DNA of 64,000 nt from JACCXE01 sp963718605 (GTDB lineage Bacteria; Actinomycetota; Acidimicrobiia; Acidimicrobiales; JACCXE01): positions 558,001 through 622,000 of the forward strand of contig OY970363.1 in the NCBI GenBank assembly GCA_963718605.1, read 5' to 3'. Shown one piece after another: positions 35,176 through 43,692 of this stretch (its first letter is position 1; each line of letters begins with the position of its first letter). The notes beneath the pieces are model-generated. The model was not told the origin of the DNA. It saw only the letters and a program-made list of their open reading frames with translations, and searched no databases. The position numbers and the translations under genes are program-made.

Positions 35176-37051
35176 AACGGAACGAGTGGCGTGGCCGTGG
35201 GCCGCGCTCCCCTTCGCAGCGGTGCTCGCCGTGGATCCCCGTGGCCTCGCTCCGTTCGGGCCCGTGAAGTGGGCGCTGGTATCCGCCCTCGTGCTCGCGG
35301 GCTTCGCCATGGGCGCAGCGCGCGGGCTGCCACCGCGCGACAGCACCGCGCCCGCCCACGCGTGGCACGCGTGGGCGCTGCCCGCCTTCGTTGCGTGGAC
35401 GGCGATCACCGGGGTCTTCGGGCTCGACCGCGTGTACGCGTGGACAGGCACGCCCGAACGTCACTTCGGCGTTATCGCGTGGGTGCTCGTGCTGTTGTGC
35501 TGGACCGGCGGACGCGCCCTGGATGAAGCCAAGCAGCGCCTAGTGCTGGCGGCGGCGGCGGTGACCGTCGCCGCGCTCGGCGCGTGGGCCGGTGCCGAGG
35601 CAGTGGGCTGGACGCCGCTGAAGCTCGTCGGAACCGGCGACCGTCCCGTTGGCTCGCTTGGGTCTTCCGCGTTCCTCGGGGCTGCGGCCGTGCTGCTCAC
35701 ACCCGTCGCCTTCGGTTGGGCGGCGACCGAGACGCAGCGCTCGCGGCGGATCGCCGCCGGCGTCGCGGCGACGGGCGGGCTCGTCGCGCTCGCGGCGTCA
35801 GGGGCGCGCGCCGCGCTTTTCGGCGCGGCGGTCGGCGCGGTCGTTGCCCTCGTCGTGCGGCGCCAGCGCGCCCTCGCCGTGGCAGTGGCGGGCGCGGTCC
35901 TGGTCGTGCTCGGTATCGCGCTGGCAACGGGCGCCGCGAGTCGAGTCTCGTCCGCCGCATCCGATCGAAATGGCGGCGCGCACGGACGCCTCGACGAGTG
36001 GCGCATCGCCCTCCGCGTCGTCGGCGCGCACCCCGTCCTCGGAACCGGCCCCGAGGGCTACCGCCTGGCGTTCGGGCAAGAGGTCGACGATCGCTACGAG
36101 CGCGCCCACGGCCGCAATCCGCTGCCCGATCGCGCCCACAGCGCGCCGCTCGACGTCGCGGCGACGACCGGACTGGTCGGTCTGGTGCTCTACACGTTGG
36201 CGGTCGGGGCGGCGGCGTGGTCCGCCCTGAGGGCGTTGCGCCGCGGACCGCCGCTGCTGGCGGGTGCCGCCGTCGGCGTCCTCGCCTACTTCGTGCAGTC
36301 GCTGTTCCTGTTCCCCATCGCCGAACTGGAACCGGTCGCCTGGCTACTCGCCGGCCTGTGCGCGGCGGTGCCGTCGACTGCACCGTCGCCGCGTGGACCC
36401 CGCCCTGTGATCGCGGCAATGGCCGGTGTGCTCGCCGCAGTAGCGTTGGCCGCCGGCGTGCTCGACGTGGTTGCAGATCGGCGGGCCAAGCGGACGCTGG
36501 CGACGGTGGCCAACGACCGTCCGGCCCGTGCGTCGGTCGCGCGGCTGCGGCCCGATCAGGTGCGCTACCGGCTGATCGACGCTCGGGCGCACGCGGCCGA
36601 CGGGTCATCGCGCGGGCTGACCGCCGCCATCGCCGACGTGGATCACACGCTACGCGTGTCGCCGCGCGACCCCGTCGCCCGGCGCGAGAAGGCACGCTTG
36701 CTGCTGGCGCTGGCGCGGCTGCATCCGGAGCGCGCCGCCGCCGCGGATGCTGCCCGCGCATACCTCGAACAACTCGTCGCCGACGACCCGCGGGACGCCG
36801 AAGTGCTGTTGCGCGTGGGCATCGCCCGCGACCTCGCCGGCGACGCCGCCGGAGCCATCACCGCGTGGCGGCGGGCGGAATACCTGGCCCCGCGGAGCGC
36901 CGCCGCGAGCAGCAACCTGGCCGTCGCCTACGCCCGCGTCGGCCGCAACGACGAGGCCCGCGCCGCGGCCGCGCGCGCATTGCGACGCGACCCGTCGAAC
37001 GCGTCGGCGCGCGCCGTGCTGCACGATCTCGAGACAAACAATGGAACCTGA
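35168..37051 (+). CDS. O-antigen ligase/Wzy_C-like polytopic protein with C-terminal TPR-like region
   Basis: 627 residues from a GTG. About 10-11 hydrophobic helices occupy residues 10-430. The Wzy_C/O-antigen-ligase loop with GRLDEWRIALRVVGAHPVLGTG and then NPLPDRAHSAPLDVAATTGLVG (the H-S-x8-T pattern) marks a glycan ligase or polymerase. From about 480 a soluble helical tail carries TPR-like repeats (ARAYLEQLVADDPRDAEVLLRVG, AAASSNLAVAYARVGRNDEAR). It probably joins or polymerises a surface glycan at the membrane. The sigma-factor gene starts inside its last 11 bases, so envelope synthesis and the sigma switch are co-expressed. Confidence 0.82.
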   Translation: MRKTERVAWPWAALPFAAVLAVDPRGLAPFGPVKWALVSALVLAGFAMGAARGLPPRDSTAPAHAWHAWALPAFVAWTAITGVFGLDRVYAWTGTPERHFGVIAWVLVLLCWTGGRALDEAKQRLVLAAAAVTVAALGAWAGAEAVGWTPLKLVGTGDRPVGSLGSSAFLGAAAVLLTPVAFGWAATETQRSRRIAAGVAATGGLVALAASGARAALFGAAVGAVVALVVRRQRALAVAVAGAVLVVLGIALATGAASRVSSAASDRNGGAHGRLDEWRIALRVVGAHPVLGTGPEGYRLAFGQEVDDRYERAHGRNPLPDRAHSAPLDVAATTGLVGLVLYTLAVGAAAWSALRALRRGPPLLAGAAVGVLAYFVQSLFLFPIAELEPVAWLLAGLCAAVPSTAPSPRGPRPVIAAMAGVLAAVALAAGVLDVVADRRAKRTLATVANDRPARASVARLRPDQVRYRLIDARAHAADGSSRGLTAAIADVDHTLRVSPRDPVARREKARLLLALARLHPERAAAADAARAYLEQLVADDPRDAEVLLRVGIARDLAGDAAGAITAWRRAEYLAPRSAAASSNLAVAYARVGRNDEARAAAARALRRDPSNASARAVLHDLETNNGT

Positions 37052-37625
37052 TCGGCCCCCCGAGCGTTTACCCGCCGTGGACAGCCTGATGCAGGAGCTG
37101 ACGATCGATTTCATCAGTACGGACGAGATTCCGGAAACGGTGGTGGTTGGCAACTTCGACGACTTCTACCGGTCCCGTCGTGATCGCGTGGCGCGGGCGC
37201 TCGCGCTCACGATCGGCGACGCGCATCTCGGTGCAGAAGCTGCGGACGAGGCGATGACGCGTGCGTACCAACGCTGGTCGCACGTGGGCGGCTACGACGA
37301 CCCGGGCGCGTGGGTGTACCGCGTCGGGCTGAACTGGGCGACGTCGTTTCTGCGTCGGCGCAATCGCGCCCCGAAACCGCTCTTCGAGGCCGGCCCCGCC
37401 GACATCGGCCCGGTGAGCGAGCCCAGCGTGCTGCACGCGCTTGCCGACTTGCCGGTCAATCAACGCGCCGTGGTCATCTGTCGCTTCTATCTCGGCATGA
37501 GCGAAGCCGAGACCGCGGCCGCGCTGCGCGTGCGGCCCGGCACCGTCAAGAGCCGGCTCCACCGAGCCCTCGCCCATCTTCGTACCCGTCTCGATCACCT
37601 TTCCCCGGAGGCTTTAAATGACTGA
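37041..37625 (+). CDS. ECF sigma factor (SigE-like)
   Basis: 194 residues from the ATG at 37041. Region 2 reads FDDFYRSRRDRVARALALTIGD, AADEAMTRAYQRW and PGAWVYRVGLNWATSFLRR. Region 4 is LADLPVNQRAVVICRFYLGMSEAETAAALRVRPGTVKSRLHRAL. The N-terminal 30 residues are extra. This wording belongs to the actinobacterial SigE/ECF39-40-like group. It overlaps the ligase-like gene by 11 bases and the following membrane protein by 8 bases. That next protein fits its anti-sigma factor. Confidence 0.92.
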   Translation: MEPDRPPERLPAVDSLMQELTIDFISTDEIPETVVVGNFDDFYRSRRDRVARALALTIGDAHLGAEAADEAMTRAYQRWSHVGGYDDPGAWVYRVGLNWATSFLRRRNRAPKPLFEAGPADIGPVSEPSVLHALADLPVNQRAVVICRFYLGMSEAETAAALRVRPGTVKSRLHRALAHLRTRLDHLSPEALND

Positions 37626-39303
37626 TCTCGAACACGACCTCGCCGCAGCGGCCAGCCGCATTTCCGTCGCCTCGGGCGACCTCGACACGGTGATGGCGCT
37701 TGGGCGCAGTCGCCGCGCGCGCCGCCAGCGCGTGTTCGGCGGGGTGACCGCCGTCGCGCTGCTGGCCGGCATCGCCGTCGTCGTGCAGCGCGACGACCCC
37801 ACGCCTACGCCGGTCGCGACCATGCCCGCGCTCTCGCGCGGCAAGGCCGACCTGAACTGGGAGGCGCTGTCGTCAACGGCCGGTCTCGGCATGACGGGGT
37901 CCGACGTCAACGGCCTCGGTCCGTTCTACGCGATGTCCACCGCGCCCGGCCAAGCCGACGTCGGCAAGACTCGACCCAGCCGCGTGCTGTGGCGCTCGGA
38001 TGACGGCGTCGAGTGGTCCGCAGCTACGACCCTCGGCAACGACCTGTTCCTGTCGGACCTCGCGCCCGCCGACGGACGGGTGTACGCGGTCGGCACCGCG
38101 CCCGCACAAGCCGGCGTGAAGCGCCGCGGCGACCTCGTGGCCGGCTGGTCCGACGACGGCGGCAAACACTTCAGCAAGACCGCGCTGCCCATCGACTGGA
38201 CCCGCATCGAAGCGGGCTCCACTTCGACACAACTGCTCGGCACGCAGATCGCGTCGAGCGACAAGGGCACCGTCGTTACCGCCAGCGTGCAGGCCGCGCT
38301 CGACGTCCCCCGCCTGTTGCCGAGTGGCGCGACCGCTCCCGACGGTTGGGCCACGACCGCGACCGGCGTCGACGTGCTCGGCCCGAAGAAGGACAAGCTG
38401 GACTGCCCCGCCGGAACGACCCCGGCTCGGGAAGCGAAGATGGCGGACGGCGCACGCGCGGGAAGTGTGGTTCAGGCGAACGAGCCCGATACCCGGCCCA
38501 AGTCGCGCGAAGTCGAGCCGGAGTGGTGTGCATCGAACGACCGCAACGGCCCAGGCGTGCCGCTCTCGCCCCAAGAGATGCGCGGCGTCGTGCGCTCGTA
38601 CTCCTGGTCCGAGTTGGGCGTCACCGGTGACCTGCTGAGTGCCGCGACCCACGAGGTGTTCGCGTTCTTCGCGCCCAACGGGTCGGCCGACTTCACCCGC
38701 AGCGACTTGGGCAAGGTCCGCGCCGACTACGCCTTCCTCGACGCCGATGACAGCGGCTTCCATCTCTTCGCGGCGGGCTACAACAACAGCCCGGGCGGCG
38801 TGGCCGCAACCTCCGACCTCCGCTCGGACGACGGGAAGACCTGGACGTCGCTCGCCGGCCCCGGCGAGATGCAATGGGTCAGCGCGGCGGGCACCGTCGC
38901 CGGGCACCGCATCGTGATTGGCGACGGGGCGAACGGCACGCTGGTTGCTCGGGCCGACGGCAACGGCGCCTGGGTAGTCACGCCGCTGTCGAGCGTGATC
39001 GACCCGGCCGAGTCCGGCGGGCGCGCCGTCCACTCGTTCTCCGCTGGTATCGGTCCCCTCGGCATCGTCATCGCGGCATCGCCTGAATCGGACGAGGGTG
39101 ACGCGCAGACGCTGCTGGTGTTCAGCCGAGACGGCGCCACGTGGGAAGACCACCCCGTGCAGCAACTCGCGGGCCACCCGGTCGGCGTGCCGCTCCGCAT
39201 CTTCGTCAGCGGCACCCGCGCCGTCGTCGCCCTGTCGGGCGGATCGAGCGCCGAAGGCCAACCGCCCAAGCCGCAAACGATCCTCGTTGGCACCGCTTCC
39301 TAA
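37618..39303 (+). CDS. Membrane-anchored propeller-like protein, putative anti-sigma factor
   Basis: 561 residues. A cytoplasmic N-terminus of about 40 residues (LEHDLAAAASRISVASGDLDTV) precedes RRARRQRVFGGVTAVALLAGIAVVV, a single membrane segment. The large outer part has repeated BNR/sialidase-type blades: VLWRSDDGVEWSAATTL, VAGWSDDGGKHFSKTAL, TSDLRSDDGKTWTSLAG and LLVFSRDGATWEDHPVQQ. Its ATG lies within the sigma gene's last codons, with CGGAGG 7 bases upstream, the usual place for an anti-sigma. The N-terminal stretch would hold the sigma factor and the outer propeller would sense the cell surface. No known anti-sigma motif is recognised, so the role is inferred from position and topology. 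Confidence 0.72.
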   Translation: MTDLEHDLAAAASRISVASGDLDTVMALGRSRRARRQRVFGGVTAVALLAGIAVVVQRDDPTPTPVATMPALSRGKADLNWEALSSTAGLGMTGSDVNGLGPFYAMSTAPGQADVGKTRPSRVLWRSDDGVEWSAATTLGNDLFLSDLAPADGRVYAVGTAPAQAGVKRRGDLVAGWSDDGGKHFSKTALPIDWTRIEAGSTSTQLLGTQIASSDKGTVVTASVQAALDVPRLLPSGATAPDGWATTATGVDVLGPKKDKLDCPAGTTPAREAKMADGARAGSVVQANEPDTRPKSREVEPEWCASNDRNGPGVPLSPQEMRGVVRSYSWSELGVTGDLLSAATHEVFAFFAPNGSADFTRSDLGKVRADYAFLDADDSGFHLFAAGYNNSPGGVAATSDLRSDDGKTWTSLAGPGEMQWVSAAGTVAGHRIVIGDGANGTLVARADGNGAWVVTPLSSVIDPAESGGRAVHSFSAGIGPLGIVIAASPESDEGDAQTLLVFSRDGATWEDHPVQQLAGHPVGVPLRIFVSGTRAVVALSGGSSAEGQPPKPQTILVGTAS

Positions 39304-39337
39304 CTTCCTAACCAACGCCCCCTAACCAGGCTTCCCC

Positions 39338-39384
39338 AACTGGGCGTGGCTCGTGCCGGATTCCGGCACGAGCCACGCCCAGTT
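39338..39384. terminator. 47-base near-perfect palindrome closing the sigma operon
   Basis: Two perfectly complementary 23-base arms (39338-39360 and 39362-39384) flank one base. The top of the stem is CGTGCCGGATTCCGGCACG, so the RNA hairpin is very stable. It lies 35 bases after the stop of the propeller gene and 39 before the next start. No T-run follows, as is usual for actinobacterial terminators. A protein-binding or REP-like role is the alternative. Confidence 0.7.
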
Positions 39385-39422
39385 CGAACGACATGCCGAA
39401 GCCGCGCTGAAAGACTGCGCCC

Positions 39423-40190
39423 GTGGACATTGATGGGTTGTGCGACGACCTCCTAGCGGAGCGTTCCGACACCCTCGCCCTCGTGACTGGCCTTGATTCC
39501 GACGGCTGGCGAACGCCGACGCCGGCGCCAGGATGGACAATCCTCGATCAGGTCACGCACTTGGCGTGGTTCGACGAGGCTGCGCTCCAAGCGATCGTCG
39601 ATCCGGACGGGTTCCGGGCCGCGCGCGAAGAAGCGCGCGTCGACCACCTCGTCGAAGGCGTGCGTGCGACGATCGGCGAGGTCAGCGGCGAGGCGGCGGT
39701 GGACTGGCTGCAGCGCGCGGGCGACGAGTTGGTGGCCGCGGCGAGGCGTGCGGATCCGGCGGTGCGGACACCTTGGTACGGACCGAACATGTCGGTCGCA
39801 TCGACGATCACGGCGCGGATCATGGAGACGTGGGCCCATACGCAGGACATTGCCGACGCTCTCGGTGTCGTGCGGGCGCCGAGCGGACGCCTCGCGCACG
39901 TCGCGTTCATCGGGTGCCGCGCGTTCGCCAACAGTTATATGGCGAACGGCCTACTGGTCCCTGACGCTCCCGTTCGAGTCGAGCTCGGCGACTGGGCGTT
40001 CGGACCGGAGGACGCGTCGAACGTGGTGTGCGGTTCGCTCGTGGACTTCTGCCTGGTCGTCACGCGGCGGCGCCACGTCGCCGACACCGAACTGATTGCC
40101 ACGGGCCCAGTGGCCACCGAATGGCTGTCTATCGCGCAGGCGTTTGCAGGTCCGCCCGGAAGCGGCCGCGCCGCCGGGCAATTCACGTAG
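39423..40190 (+). CDS. TIGR03084-family protein (mycothiol/DinB-type metal-binding fold)
   Basis: 255 residues from a GTG. The conserved wording of this actinobacterial family is present: LDSDGWRTPTPAPGWTILDQVTHLAWFD (with His), PWYGPNMSVASTITARIMETWAHTQDIADALGV (E and H-x3-D metal ligands) and DFCLVVTRRRHVADT. The fold is that of mycothiol-dependent maleylpyruvate isomerase and DinB: a four-helix bundle with a divalent metal, acting with mycothiol on a small electrophile. Its last 8 bases overlap the convergent GH78 gene. Confidence 0.9.
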   Translation: MDIDGLCDDLLAERSDTLALVTGLDSDGWRTPTPAPGWTILDQVTHLAWFDEAALQAIVDPDGFRAAREEARVDHLVEGVRATIGEVSGEAAVDWLQRAGDELVAAARRADPAVRTPWYGPNMSVASTITARIMETWAHTQDIADALGVVRAPSGRLAHVAFIGCRAFANSYMANGLLVPDAPVRVELGDWAFGPEDASNVVCGSLVDFCLVVTRRRHVADTELIATGPVATEWLSIAQAFAGPPGSGRAAGQFT

Positions 40191-42444
40191 AGCGGTGCGC
40201 GGATCGGCCGCTGGCCAACTCGACGCGCGGCTGTCCGTCGAGGTCGAGCACGCCAGTGACGCCGTCGGGTAAGGACACGTCAACGGCCAGTTGACCGTCG
40301 TCGAAGCGCCAGTCGACCTCGACGCGACCGTGTCGCGTTTCGAGACTCGTCGTGGCCCAAGTCAGTCCCCCGCCGGGCCGCGGTGCGACGAGGACGCGCG
40401 CGTAGCCCGGCTCGAGCGGCGCGACGCCGCCGATCGTGCGGTGCATCCAGTCCGCCACCGCGCCCAGCGCGTAGTGGTTGAAGCTGGTCATCTCGCCCGG
40501 GTTGATCGTGCCGTCGGGCAGCATCGCATCCCACCGCTCCCAGATCGTGGTCGCCCCCATTGTCACCGTGTAGAGCCACGACGGACAGCTGCGCTCTTGC
40601 AGCAGGCGATAGGCGTCGTCGACGTGGCCGGTCATCGTCAAGGCGTCGGTGACGAACGGGGTGCCGGCGAAGCCGGTGGCGATGCGGTAGCCGTTGTCCA
40701 CGACCAACTGCGCCAAGCGCGCGCCCGCCGTTTTCATCATGGCGTCGTCGAGCAGACCGAAGACGATGGCCAGCGCGTAGACGGTCACGGCGTCGCTCGT
40801 AATCGTTCCGTCGTCGCTGACGTAGTGCTCATTGAACGCGACGCGCGTCCGCGCCGCGAGCGCGTCGAACTCGGCGCCCTCGCCATCCCGGCCGATCACG
40901 CGGGCCGCGGCGGCGACCATGGCCGCGCTGCGGTACAGACACGCCGTCGCGACAACGCGCCGGTCCGCGTTCGCGCGCCACGGTTCGTCGGGCGGCGCAT
41001 CAGGGTCCAGCCAGTCGCCGAACTGAAAGCCGTGATCCCACAAACCCGTTTCGGAGACAAGGGACGCGACGCGGCGCAGGTGCGACGCCATCGCCGCGTA
41101 GTGCCGCTGAAAGATCGCGGGATCGCCGTACGCCTGCCACAACCCCCACGGCGCCCATACCGAGGCGTCCCCCCAAATCGCGGTCGTGGCGTCGGCGAGT
41201 AGGCCGCGGTCGGGCATGAACTTGAGGATGTCGGGCACGACGAAGGGCACCCGCCCGTCCTGGGCGGTCTGCTCGGCCGCGAGATCGTGCAACCAGTCTT
41301 CGAGGAACGGCTGCACGTCGTAAAGGAACGCGGCGGTGGGTGCGAACACCGCGAGGTCGCCGGTCCATCCGAGCCGCTCGTCGCGTTGCGGACAATCGGT
41401 CGGCACGTCGAGGAAGTTGCCGCGGAGGCCCCACACGACGTTCGAGTGCAGCTGGTTCAGCATTTCGTCGGAGCACGCGAACTCTCCGATCCGTTTCATG
41501 TCGGAGTGCACGACAACGGCTTCGAGCGCGTCCGCCGTGAGTTCGCCCGGATACCCGTCCATCTCGACGTAGCGGAAGCCGTGGAACGTCAGCGTGGGTT
41601 CGAACACGTCGTCGCCGCCGCTAAGGATGAAACGGTCGGTGGCCTTGGCCGTGCGCAACGGGCGCACCCCCAGCTCGTCGTGTTCGAGCACCTCGGCGTG
41701 GCGCACGGTGATCGTCGCACCCGCGTCACCGCGCGCGGAGAGCCGGACCCACCCGACGAGATTTTGGCCGAAGTCCACGAGCGTGCGACCCGAGGGCGAC
41801 CTCCAGATGCGGACGGGGCGCAGCGACTCCTGCCGACGAACGGGCGGCCCGACGTACGGCGTGAGCCGCGCCGTGTCGAACGCCAGCGTTTCCACGCCAA
41901 CCGCGGCGCCGCGGTCACCATCACCCCGGCGGCGCGCGTCGATGGTCTGGCCGTCGTACAGGTCGTTGACGATGGTGTCGGACGCAACCGCGGTCCACGA
42001 CTCGTCGGTGACGACCCGCTGCTGATGCCCGTCGGCGAACGTGATCTCCAACTGCGCGATCACGCCGAGCCGATCGCCATAGATCGCGCGCTTGCCCGCC
42101 CATCCGAGCCGGCCGCGGTACCAGCCGTTTCCGAGCGCGACTTCGAGCACCGACTCCGGCGCGATCAACGCGCGCACGTCATAGCTGCAGTAGCGGAGCC
42201 GCCACTCGTAACTGCTCCAGCCGGGACTGAGCACGTCCGCGCTTACCGGCGTGCCGTTCAATTGCGCTTCGAAGATGCCCAGGCTCGACACGTGCAGCGT
42301 TGCGGACTTGACATCGCCATGGCCGCCGTCCAACGCGAACTCGCGCCGCAGGACGGGAGCGCCGTCGAAATCGTCGACCGGCGCGACCATGCCCGCGGAC
42401 CATGAAACGCCGCCCCGATTCGGCGCAAATTGGCTCGGCTGCAT
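40183..42444 (-). CDS. Alpha-L-rhamnosidase, glycoside hydrolase family 78
   Basis: 753 residues from the ATG at 42444. The N-terminal beta-sandwich modules contain LHVSSLGIFEAQLNGTPVS and LSPGWSSYEWRLRYCSYDV. The TIM-barrel-like (alpha/alpha)6 catalytic domain has VPTDCPQRDERLGWTGDLA (acid region, Asp350-Glu356) and the second catalytic Glu in MLPDGTINPGEMTSFNHYALGAVADWM. Domain order and length are normal for GH78. No signal peptide is visible, so it works on imported rhamnosides. It is divergent from the RR-phosphatase gene by 39 bases. Together with the GH31 it suggests use of plant or bacterial polysaccharide fragments. Confidence 0.93.
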   Translation of the reverse strand: MQPSQFAPNRGGVSWSAGMVAPVDDFDGAPVLRREFALDGGHGDVKSATLHVSSLGIFEAQLNGTPVSADVLSPGWSSYEWRLRYCSYDVRALIAPESVLEVALGNGWYRGRLGWAGKRAIYGDRLGVIAQLEITFADGHQQRVVTDESWTAVASDTIVNDLYDGQTIDARRRGDGDRGAAVGVETLAFDTARLTPYVGPPVRRQESLRPVRIWRSPSGRTLVDFGQNLVGWVRLSARGDAGATITVRHAEVLEHDELGVRPLRTAKATDRFILSGGDDVFEPTLTFHGFRYVEMDGYPGELTADALEAVVVHSDMKRIGEFACSDEMLNQLHSNVVWGLRGNFLDVPTDCPQRDERLGWTGDLAVFAPTAAFLYDVQPFLEDWLHDLAAEQTAQDGRVPFVVPDILKFMPDRGLLADATTAIWGDASVWAPWGLWQAYGDPAIFQRHYAAMASHLRRVASLVSETGLWDHGFQFGDWLDPDAPPDEPWRANADRRVVATACLYRSAAMVAAAARVIGRDGEGAEFDALAARTRVAFNEHYVSDDGTITSDAVTVYALAIVFGLLDDAMMKTAGARLAQLVVDNGYRIATGFAGTPFVTDALTMTGHVDDAYRLLQERSCPSWLYTVTMGATTIWERWDAMLPDGTINPGEMTSFNHYALGAVADWMHRTIGGVAPLEPGYARVLVAPRPGGGLTWATTSLETRHGRVEVDWRFDDGQLAVDVSLPDGVTGVLDLDGQPRVELASGRSAHRST

Positions 42445-42483
42445 CACGGGGTTTCTAATACGAACGTAGAGTCCCCCATCAAC

Positions 42484-43692
42484 ATGGATCTGGGCCGTGG
42501 AACTGTGGAGCAAAGCTCAGGTGGCGGCGACCTCGTAAACGTCCGTTCCCTGGTGATCGTCGAGGATGACGCGGGCGACACGCTGCTCGTGGCCGAGATG
42601 TTGTTCGACGTCGCGCCGAACGTCACGCTTACGTGCTTCACCACGCTCCAGTCGGCCATGGATGAGTGGCCCGGCGACGCTGACTGCGTCCTGCTGGATC
42701 TCGGTCTGCCCGACGCGGTAGGGCTCACCGCCCTCAAGCGGCTGCGCACGCACGTTCCCGATGTGCCGATCGTCGTGCTGACCGGTCGCGTCGACGACGG
42801 GATCGGGCCCGAGGCGCTCGCCGCGGGCGCGCAGGACTTTCTCGTCAAGGGCCAGGTCGACGGGCCGGGGCTAGAGCGGTCCCTGCGTTACGCGGTCGAG
42901 CGCGGCCGGGCGACGGCCTACGAGCGCGATCTGGTGGCCGCAGAACTGCGTTCGCAGGAGAACACGCGCCTGCAACGCGGGTTGCTGCCCAGCCCGATGA
43001 TCGAGACCGAGGAACTCGGGCTCGCGCTCTTTTATCGGCCCGGCAGCGACCGAGCGTTGTTGGGCGGCGACTTCTACGACGTGGTGCAGACGCCGACCGG
43101 ATTGCACCTACTCATCGGGGACGTCAGCGGCCACGGTCCCGACGAGGCCGCGCTGGGCGTCGCGCTGCGGATCGCGTGGCGCGCGTTGGTGCTCGCCGGA
43201 CTCCCAACCGCGGACGTGTTGCGCGGCGTCGAGCAGGTGTTGCTGGCTGAACGCAACGACGACGAGCGTTTCGCCACGGTCGCGATGGTCTCGTTCAATG
43301 CCGCGCTGACGCAGGCCGAGGTCGTGCTCTGTGGTCACCCGCGGCCGCTGCTGATACGTGGCCAGGAAGTACGTGAACTCGCGATCGACACGATTCCGAT
43401 GCTCACGTCGCTCGGAGACTGCCCGATCAATCCGATCACGGTGGACCTCGCGGGCGACTGGGGCCTGATGTTGTTCACCGACGGTTTGATCGAGGGCCGC
43501 AGGACGCCCGGCGCCACCCAGCGCCTCGGCGTCGACGAATTGACGACGAGGCTTGAATTGCTCGTGGCGCAGGACATCCCCCGAGTCGAGCTCGCCCAGA
43601 TGCTGCTCGCCGAGGCCGAGAGTTGTAACGGCGGCGCGTTGATCGACGACGTCGCCGTCCTCCTGATCGGCAGCCTGGGTTGGTGGCGCTGA
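42484..43692 (+). CDS. Response regulator fused to a PP2C-type serine phosphatase (RsbU/SpoIIE-like)
   Basis: 402 residues. The receiver domain (residues 18-140) has SLVIVEDDAGDT, phospho-acceptor Asp in CVLLDLGLPD and the switch Lys in QDFLVKGQ. A helical linker leads to the SpoIIE/PP2C phosphatase (from about 175): LLPSPMIETEELGLALFY, LLGGDFYDVVQTPTGLHLLIGDVSGHGPDEA with metal-ligand Asp, and GLMLFTDGLIEGR. Phosphorylation should control dephosphorylation of an anti-anti-sigma protein, which is not encoded here. The next gene encodes a histidine kinase and overlaps it. Confidence 0.93.
   Translation: MDLGRGTVEQSSGGGDLVNVRSLVIVEDDAGDTLLVAEMLFDVAPNVTLTCFTTLQSAMDEWPGDADCVLLDLGLPDAVGLTALKRLRTHVPDVPIVVLTGRVDDGIGPEALAAGAQDFLVKGQVDGPGLERSLRYAVERGRATAYERDLVAAELRSQENTRLQRGLLPSPMIETEELGLALFYRPGSDRALLGGDFYDVVQTPTGLHLLIGDVSGHGPDEAALGVALRIAWRALVLAGLPTADVLRGVEQVLLAERNDDERFATVAMVSFNAALTQAEVVLCGHPRPLLIRGQEVRELAIDTIPMLTSLGDCPINPITVDLAGDWGLMLFTDGLIEGRRTPGATQRLGVDELTTRLELLVAQDIPRVELAQMLLAEAESCNGGALIDDVAVLLIGSLGWWR

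Noticed and set aside
34311..35333. N-terminal extension of the GH31 frame
   Set aside because: It crosses the whole methyltransferase gene in antisense, while a proper signal peptide starts at the ATG at 34310.
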